In this document: positions 59,725-64,000 of the stretch, one piece after another
How positions within the stretch are numbered: the stretch's first letter is position 1
Layout of the letters: every line of letters begins with the position of its first letter
Source of the DNA: Pseudomonas sp. Tri1
Lineage (GTDB): Bacteria; Pseudomonadota; Gammaproteobacteria; Pseudomonadales; Pseudomonadaceae
Length of the DNA: 64,000 nt
Assembly (NCBI RefSeq): GCF_017968885.1
Contig: NZ_CP072913.1
Location: 2,526,001-2,590,000 of the forward strand
Direction of reading: 5' to 3'
Made by a program: the position numbers and the translations under genes
Notes under the pieces: generated by a model
The model's input: the letters and a program-made list of their open reading frames with translations, nothing else
The model's database searches: none
What the model was told of the DNA's origin: nothing

Positions 59725-60537
59725 ATGGGCAATGTTCAGAGCGCCACCCGTGCCCTGGAGGTATTCCGACGCCCACTACCGGGTGGCGAGTTGTTGGATC
59801 TTGGCCGGGTGTTCCGCGAGCCTTTGGCATTGTCGCGGTTGCACACCATGCCCAAGCGCGTATCGAGTCGTCGTGAAGGGCTCTTGCTGGGGGTATTCGT
59901 CCTGGTGCTGCATGGCGCGGTGATTGTCTGGGTCAACCAGGCGCCCGCGCCGGTATTGCCCGTGGTGCCACCAGAGATTCCGCCGATGACCATCGAATTT
60001 TCCCAGCCCGCGCCGCCGGTGGTGGAGCCTCCACCGCCCGCACCGATTCCGCAACCTGTGGTCGAGCCACCGCCGCCGGTCGAGGATGAATTGGCCATCA
60101 AGCCACCGCCGCCTAAACCGACTCCCAAACCCAAACCGGTGGTCAAGCCGGTGCCAAAACCCGTGGCCAAGCCGGTGGAGCAGCCACCGGTAGCTCCGGC
60201 ACCGCCGCAACCGGTCGCGGCCCCGGCGCCTCCCGCACCGCCCGCGCCGAAACCGGTGACGCCACCTTCGGCCAGTGCCGGTTACCTGAAAAATCCGGCG
60301 CCGGAATATCCGTCGCTGGCAATGCGTCGCGGCTGGGAAGGTACGGTGTTGTTGCGGGTGCATGTCCTGGCCAGCGGCAAACCCGGTGAGGTCCAGCTCC
60401 AGAAAAGCAGCGGCCGCGATCAACTCGACGATGCTGCGCTGACGGCGGTCAAACGCTGGAGTTTTGTTCCGGCCAAGCAGGGGGACGTCGCCGTGGATGG
60501 GTGGGTCAGCGTGCCCATTGACTTCAAGATCAAGTAA
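59725..60537 (+). CDS. TonB energy-transducing protein
   Basis: The 270-residue protein has a long cytosolic start of about 57 residues, one membrane helix with the functional His (LLLGVFVLVLHGAVIVW), a long Pro/Lys-rich spacer (PPPPKPTPKPKPVVKPVPKP) crossing the periplasm, and the C-terminal TonB domain (YLKNPAPEYPSLAMRRGWEGTVLLRVHVLASG, VKRWSFVPAKQGDVAVDGWVSVPIDFKIK). AGGAG precedes the ATG at 59725. It sits 48 bp behind the sulfonate binding-lipoprotein gene, so it probably serves the island's two TonB-dependent receptors. Confidence 0.93.
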   Translation: MGNVQSATRALEVFRRPLPGGELLDLGRVFREPLALSRLHTMPKRVSSRREGLLLGVFVLVLHGAVIVWVNQAPAPVLPVVPPEIPPMTIEFSQPAPPVVEPPPPAPIPQPVVEPPPPVEDELAIKPPPPKPTPKPKPVVKPVPKPVAKPVEQPPVAPAPPQPVAAPAPPAPPAPKPVTPPSASAGYLKNPAPEYPSLAMRRGWEGTVLLRVHVLASGKPGEVQLQKSSGRDQLDDAALTAVKRWSFVPAKQGDVAVDGWVSVPIDFKIK

Positions 60538-60636
60538 CTCAACGCAACCGACAGACCGCGGGCCACCTGACAAAAGGCGCATCGCTACAACCGATACCGC
60601 AACAACTGACTTAGCGCCTTGTTGGAGAGCCTGACC

Positions 60637-61362
60637 ATGAACCTGATTGCATCGCCTTTTGAATCCATCGAACACGCCGTCATCTGGCTGTTGATCCTTT
60701 TTTCCGTCGCGACTTGGGGCCTGGCCTTGCTAAAGGGCGTGCAATTCACTCGCCTCAAGACCCAGGACCGCAAATTCCATAAACGCTTCTGGGCCGCCTC
60801 AAGCCTTGATTCCGCCGCCGAACTGGCCCAAAGCCAACCGGGCGCGGCTGCCCGAGTGGCGCTGGCCGGTTATGCTGCGATCCAGGTGCCGGAAGGCCTG
60901 CAAGCCACCGACCTGAGCCAGTCGATCAATCACCAAGACCGACTCGAGCGCGCCTTGCGCCAGCAGATCGTGCGGGAACGCCGGTCACTGGAAAGTGGCC
61001 TGGCAATCCTGGCGAGCATTGGCAGCACGTCGCCCTTTATCGGTTTGTTCGGCACCGTCTGGGGCATCATGTCGGCCCTCAAGGGTATCAGTGCGGCGGG
61101 CTCGGCCAGCCTGGAAACCGTCGCCGGCCCGATCGGTGCCGCCCTGGTCGCCACCGGCGTCGGTATCGCCGTCGCGGTGCCGGCGGTGCTGGTCTACAAC
61201 TACTTCCTGCGTCGCCTGAAACTGACCGCCGCCGACCTCGACGACTTTGCCCATGACTTCTACAGCCTGGCCCAGAAGAATGCGTTCCGTGTGTTGCTGC
61301 ACCCGGTATTGAACAAGTCCGGCGCGACCGCTGCCGGACAGAAAGTGAAGGAGGCGTCCTGA
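60637..61362 (+). CDS. ExbB proton-channel subunit
   Basis: The 241-residue inner-membrane protein has three hydrophobic segments (HAVIWLLILFSVATWGLALL; a second near FIGLFGTVWGIMSALKGIS; a third near GVGIAVAVPAVLVYNYFL) and the ExbB signature LASIGSTSPFIGLFGTVWGIM and GPIGAALVATGVGIAVAVPAV. With ExbD it feeds proton-motive energy to TonB. The ATG at 60637 has GGAGAG upstream; a TTG at 60619 is rejected. It follows tonB after 99 bp. Confidence 0.93.
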   Translation: MNLIASPFESIEHAVIWLLILFSVATWGLALLKGVQFTRLKTQDRKFHKRFWAASSLDSAAELAQSQPGAAARVALAGYAAIQVPEGLQATDLSQSINHQDRLERALRQQIVRERRSLESGLAILASIGSTSPFIGLFGTVWGIMSALKGISAAGSASLETVAGPIGAALVATGVGIAVAVPAVLVYNYFLRRLKLTAADLDDFAHDFYSLAQKNAFRVLLHPVLNKSGATAAGQKVKEAS

Positions 61363-61363
61363 C

Positions 61364-61765
61364 ATGGCCTTCTCCACACAAGACAGCGACGAAGTGCTCA
61401 GTGAGATCAACGTCACGCCACTGGTGGATGTCATGTTGGTGCTGCTCGTGGTGTTCATCGTCACCGCGCCGCTGCTGACCAACGCCATTCCCATCAACCT
61501 GCCAAAGACCGAGTCAGTGGCGCCGGTGGAGCAGAAGGACCCGCTGGTGGTGAGCATCGACGACAAGGGCAAGGTGTTCATCAACAAGGACGAAATCCAG
61601 GCGGATCTGCTGGAGTCGAACCTGCAAGCCGCCAAGGCGAAGAACCCTGATGTACGGGTGCAACTGCAGGCGGACAACGGCGTGAATTATGGCGAGGTGG
61701 CCCGGGCCATGGCGTCCATCGAGCGGGCGGGGATCAGCAAGTTGTCGGTGATTACGGCGAAATAG
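61364..61765 (+). CDS. ExbD proton-channel subunit
   Basis: The 133-residue protein has the ExbD build: a short cytosolic start (SEINVTPLVDVM) with the essential membrane Asp, one helix (LVLLVVFIVTAPLL) and a periplasmic domain (PLVVSIDDKGKVFINKDEI, YGEVARAMASIERAGISKLSVIT). It begins 1 bp after exbB and closes the TonB unit. Confidence 0.94.
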   Translation: MAFSTQDSDEVLSEINVTPLVDVMLVLLVVFIVTAPLLTNAIPINLPKTESVAPVEQKDPLVVSIDDKGKVFINKDEIQADLLESNLQAAKAKNPDVRVQLQADNGVNYGEVARAMASIERAGISKLSVITAK

Positions 61766-61885
61766 GACCGGGCTCGTGCCTTGATGTGGGCGATGAATGA
61801 TGGGAGGCTGCCTTCATGAGTCGTGACCGAATGGCTTAAGAAAATTGAAAGCAGCAACGCACCTCTACTAAAGGAAGCGTCATTT

Positions 61886-62251
61886 ATGGAAGATTTCTTT
61901 CCTCGAATCAGCGAGCGTTTGAACAATCGCCGATTTGTCGTAGCGAACAATGCCCATGGGCTATCTGGCGCAGGCACAATATTTCATTACCATGCCGAAG
62001 ATGGAGCCATTTCAAGCACTTACCAAGGTGGTCGGATTCGCATGGGCAATCAGGTCGGGCGCGCGACAGGCCCCGATACCATTGAGCTCCTTTACCAGTG
62101 TTTAACCAGCGATGGCGAGATCCTTGCTGGATGGTCCCGTGGCAGGGTGGGTGTTGATGACGCGGGACGGACCACTCTGACATTCGTATGGGGTTGGTTG
62201 TCGGGCGCGGTTGGAGGAGGGGAGTCTAGCTACGTCGAGCTTGGCGAATAG
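61886..62251 (+). CDS. Small conserved hypothetical protein
   Basis: The 121-residue product is predicted soluble and beta-rich, with repeated short strands: RRFVVANNAHGLSGAGTIFHYHAEDG, STYQGGRIRMGNQVGRATGPDTIELLYQCLTSDGEILAG and LTFVWGWLSGAVGGGESSYVELG. It recalls small proteins often labelled, without good reason, N-acetylglutamate synthase. The ATG at 61886 has GGAAG upstream; a GTG at 61823 is the alternative. It follows exbD after 120 bp and probably is not part of that operon. I do not know its function. Confidence 0.65.
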   Translation: MEDFFPRISERLNNRRFVVANNAHGLSGAGTIFHYHAEDGAISSTYQGGRIRMGNQVGRATGPDTIELLYQCLTSDGEILAGWSRGRVGVDDAGRTTLTFVWGWLSGAVGGGESSYVELGE

Positions 62252-62578
62252 TGACTGGGAATCGTGTAGTCCGAAGCCACTCTTTCTTGGCCCTCCGCAC
62301 CTCTGAAAACAACTCCAGAATTAAGTCGTTTCCTGCCCCGTAAAGAAAGCAAACTCTTTTGATTTCAATGGGGCGGACGCCAGATGCGAGTCTCGTTTCC
62401 CGCTCTGGCATTCAGAAAAAAGCTACTCAGATAAGTATCTTTTTTTGCCTGAAATTTATGCACTAAGACGTCACCCTTTAGCGGTGTCAAAGGGCCCCGG
62501 CCGACGAGCTACACAGAATGTTTGACCAAACTTCAAGTGGCTAATTAGAGTGTGTAGCCCTACGAGCGGCCTACTGCC
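62252..62578. other. Intergenic region of 327 bp
   Basis: No gene is supported on either strand. A long imperfect hairpin is possible at about 62411-62455 (TTCAG and AAAAAAG pairing with CTTTTTT and CTGAA), of unknown role. The LysE-family promoter should lie near 62500-62570. Confidence 0.45.
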
Positions 62579-63220
62579 ATGGAAATCCAAATGAGCGACT
62601 TACCTCTGTTGCTAGCCTTCATCGCTGCTGCATCAGTGCTCACTGTTACCCCTGGCGTGGACACTGCCATGGTTCTTCGCGCTACAGCCACCGGCGGTCG
62701 ACGCTCGGCGTTGATGGCTTCTATCGGTATTGCGCTCGGGTGCCTGGTGTGGGGCGCTGCGGTGTCACTGGGGCTCGGCGCCCTGTTGCAAGCTTCGGAA
62801 TGGGCTTACCTGGTGCTGAAAATTGTCGGCGCAGCTTATCTCGTTTGGTTGGGTGTCAAACTGCTGCTGCGACCTAGGACAACTCTGCAAGGGCAGGGGA
62901 ACGAGAACGTGGCTGTCACTGGGCGTGACGCCTTTATCCGCGGTTTATTGACTAACCTGCTGAACCCCAAAATAGGCGTCTTCTACGTCACTTTTCTCCC
63001 CCAGTTCGTCCCGAGTGGTTCGAGCGTTGCCAGCTATTCATTCTTCCTTGCCGCGTTACACGTACTGTTGACGCTGGCCTGGTTCGGCATTCTGGTAGCG
63101 GCTACGGCGCCGTTGAGCAGTTTCCTGAAGCGCCCGGCGGCCCTGAAGGCACTTGATCGGCTCACGGGCGGTGTCTTTGTCGCGTTTGGGCTCAAGCTGG
63201 CTGTTTCCAATCCTGCTTGA
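62579..63220 (+). CDS. LysE/RhtB-family exporter
   Basis: The 213-residue inner-membrane protein has six hydrophobic segments and the LysE-family signature LTVTPGVDTAMVLRATATGGRRSALMASIGIALGCLVW, then LVLKIVGAAYLVWLGVKLL and GLLTNLLNPKIGVFYVTFLPQFV. Such carriers export amino acids or homoserine lactones. An in-frame ATG at 62591 is an alternative start. No linked regulator is seen. Confidence 0.9.
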   Translation: MEIQMSDLPLLLAFIAAASVLTVTPGVDTAMVLRATATGGRRSALMASIGIALGCLVWGAAVSLGLGALLQASEWAYLVLKIVGAAYLVWLGVKLLLRPRTTLQGQGNENVAVTGRDAFIRGLLTNLLNPKIGVFYVTFLPQFVPSGSSVASYSFFLAALHVLLTLAWFGILVAATAPLSSFLKRPAALKALDRLTGGVFVAFGLKLAVSNPA

Positions 63221-63262
63221 GCCTAATGCCGCATTGCCAATAGCCAGTTCACGCATGCTGAT

Positions 63263-63511
63263 TCAAAGAGCCGACAGTTTCTGCGTCAGCGGTTGGGCCT
63301 TTGGCGTGCCGGTGCGCACCAGCATCGGGCCGAACACCGCCAGCAGGCCCAGCAGAATGAGTGGGAAGTACATCAGCGATTCCAGGCCAAAGCGCCCCAC
63401 GATAACAGTGATCGCGGCGGACCCTATGAGGATCCCTGAAAAGCCGATGCCCTTAACGATGCCGATCACGACCCACATACCCGCATTCAGACTGTCGCAA
63501 AAGTAGATCGG
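63263..63511 (-). pseudogene. C-terminal remnant of an MFS-type transporter
   Basis: The frame reads SLNAGMWVVIGIVKGIGFSG, then ILIGSAAITVIVGRFGLESLMYFPLILLGLLAVFGP and a short polar tail, which looks like the last two or three helices of a transporter. The frame is closed upstream by the TAG at 63512-63514, and the ATG at 63478 is only an internal Met with no ribosome site. The rest of the gene is missing. Confidence 0.5.
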
Positions 63512-63784
63512 CTACAGGGTTCGTATTGACGAGCGAATCGCCCGCGCGCATTCGATAACCGCGGGCACCAGCTTGCGCTCGGCTTCCTCCATGGTCCAGC
63601 GACTGCTGGGCACGACCACATGCACTGCCGCCACCGGCAAACCCTGGCTGCCAATGATTGGCGCGGCAATAGACATGTCGCCCAGGAACAGCTCTTCCTT
63701 GTTTATGGCGTAACCCCTGCGCCGCGTGATCTCGATCTGCTCGATGATGTCGTCGATCTCGGTCAGTGTGTATTGCTGCCGGGA
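63512..63784 (-). pseudogene. C-terminal remnant of an IclR-family regulator
   Basis: The translated frame reads YTLTEIDDIIEQIEITRRRG, then YAINKEELFLGDMSIAAPIIGSQG, LPVAAVHVVVPSSRWTMEEAER and KLVPAVIECARAIRSSIRTL before a TAG stop. This is the final part of an IclR effector domain. About 90 residues remain; the DNA-binding half is missing because the frame meets the neighbouring gene's TGA at 63785-63787. It is a truncated gene, probably left by a deletion. Confidence 0.65.
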
Positions 63785-64000
63785 TCAGCTATTACCGGGT
63801 GTTGGATGCGCTGTTTTGAGCGCTTCTTGACATTGGAGTTGAGCTTCGATCGCGTCCTTGTCGATGACCGACCAGACCTCACGGATCTTGCCGTCCTCGA
63901 ACGCGTAGAAAACGTTTTCCGCGAAGCAGATCCGTGTCCCATTGACCGCAAGGCCCAGAAATTCCCCAGTCGGCGTGCAATTGAATGCCAGGCGAGCCGC
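63785..64000 (-). CDS. SnoaL-like (ester cyclase-type) protein, 3' part only
   Basis: The minus-strand frame entering from the right edge encodes 71 residues: RLAFNCTPTGEFLGLAVNGT, RICFAENVFYAFEDGKIREV and WSVIDKDAIEAQL. This matches the end of SnoaL-like polyketide/ester-cyclase proteins of the NTF2 fold, with the F-x-E-N-x-F-Y and W-S-V-I-D segments. The start lies outside the window. Its TGA abuts the IclR remnant, so its last residues (QCQEALKTAHPTPGNS) could be altered by the rearrangement. Confidence 0.65.
   Translation of the reverse strand, partial: AARLAFNCTPTGEFLGLAVNGTRICFAENVFYAFEDGKIREVWSVIDKDAIEAQLQCQEALKTAHPTPGNS

Overview
The window looks like a chromosomal accessory region of a Pseudomonas (fluorescens/putida type). 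The signs are an OprD-family porin, paired inverted repeats with GTGGGAGCGAGCCTGCTCGCGAT arms typical of that genus, TonB-dependent receptors, sulfonate-type uptake and a high-GC coding style. No rRNA, tRNA, CRISPR array, prophage or insertion sequence was seen. Almost everything is nutrient uptake and catabolism, arranged as operon plus local regulator.

Layout. (1) 1-2126: the end of an amino-acid binding protein and a fused permease-ATPase. (2) 2396-3205: a lone isocitrate lyase/PEP mutase-family protein. (3) 3746-13502: a peptide-type ABC transporter with two M20 hydrolases and an OprD porin, read leftwards, with a divergent GntR/UTRA regulator. (4) 13620-15768: an aldo/keto reductase and a thioesterase with a divergent MarR regulator. 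(5) 15783-24788: a GntR regulator with two DNA-binding domains, divergent from an eight-gene operon: amidase, cyclic-imide-hydrolase-like enzyme, MFS carrier, two SDRs, a 99-residue Cys-motif protein, a COG0523 GTPase and a binding-protein homologue without a signal peptide. (6) 24833-26685: TetR, DJ-1/PfpI and DUF2867-like genes. (7) 26751-31909: a fructosamine (Amadori compound) operon of FrlB-like deglycase, FrlD-like kinase and amino-acid ABC parts, with a divergent HutC-type GntR regulator. (8) 32002-37020: a dehydrogenase/isomerase/sugar-binding-protein operon with a consensus sigma-54 promoter and a divergent AcoR-like activator. (9) 37030-61765: a large organosulfur-scavenging island. 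(10) 61886-64000: a small hypothetical protein, a LysE exporter, remnants of an MFS and an IclR gene, and the end of a SnoaL-like gene.

The sulfur island combines two TonB-dependent receptors, its own TonB-ExbB-ExbD, four sulfonate/taurine-type binding proteins sharing one permease-ATPase pair, two FMN-dependent monooxygenases, an SfnB/DszC-like acyl-CoA-dehydrogenase-fold enzyme, a thiol dioxygenase, a four-domain rhodanese, a Tat-exported amine oxidase with an exported RidA, a LysR regulator and a class II aldolase. Three leftward transcription units carry the same roughly 25-nt leader motif, and two of these also share an upstream promoter block at nearly identical spacing.

The most novel-looking parts are the imide operon with its metallochaperone and leaderless binding protein, and the shared leader and promoter modules of the sulfur island. 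All functions are inferred from sequence reading and family knowledge; no database search was run.
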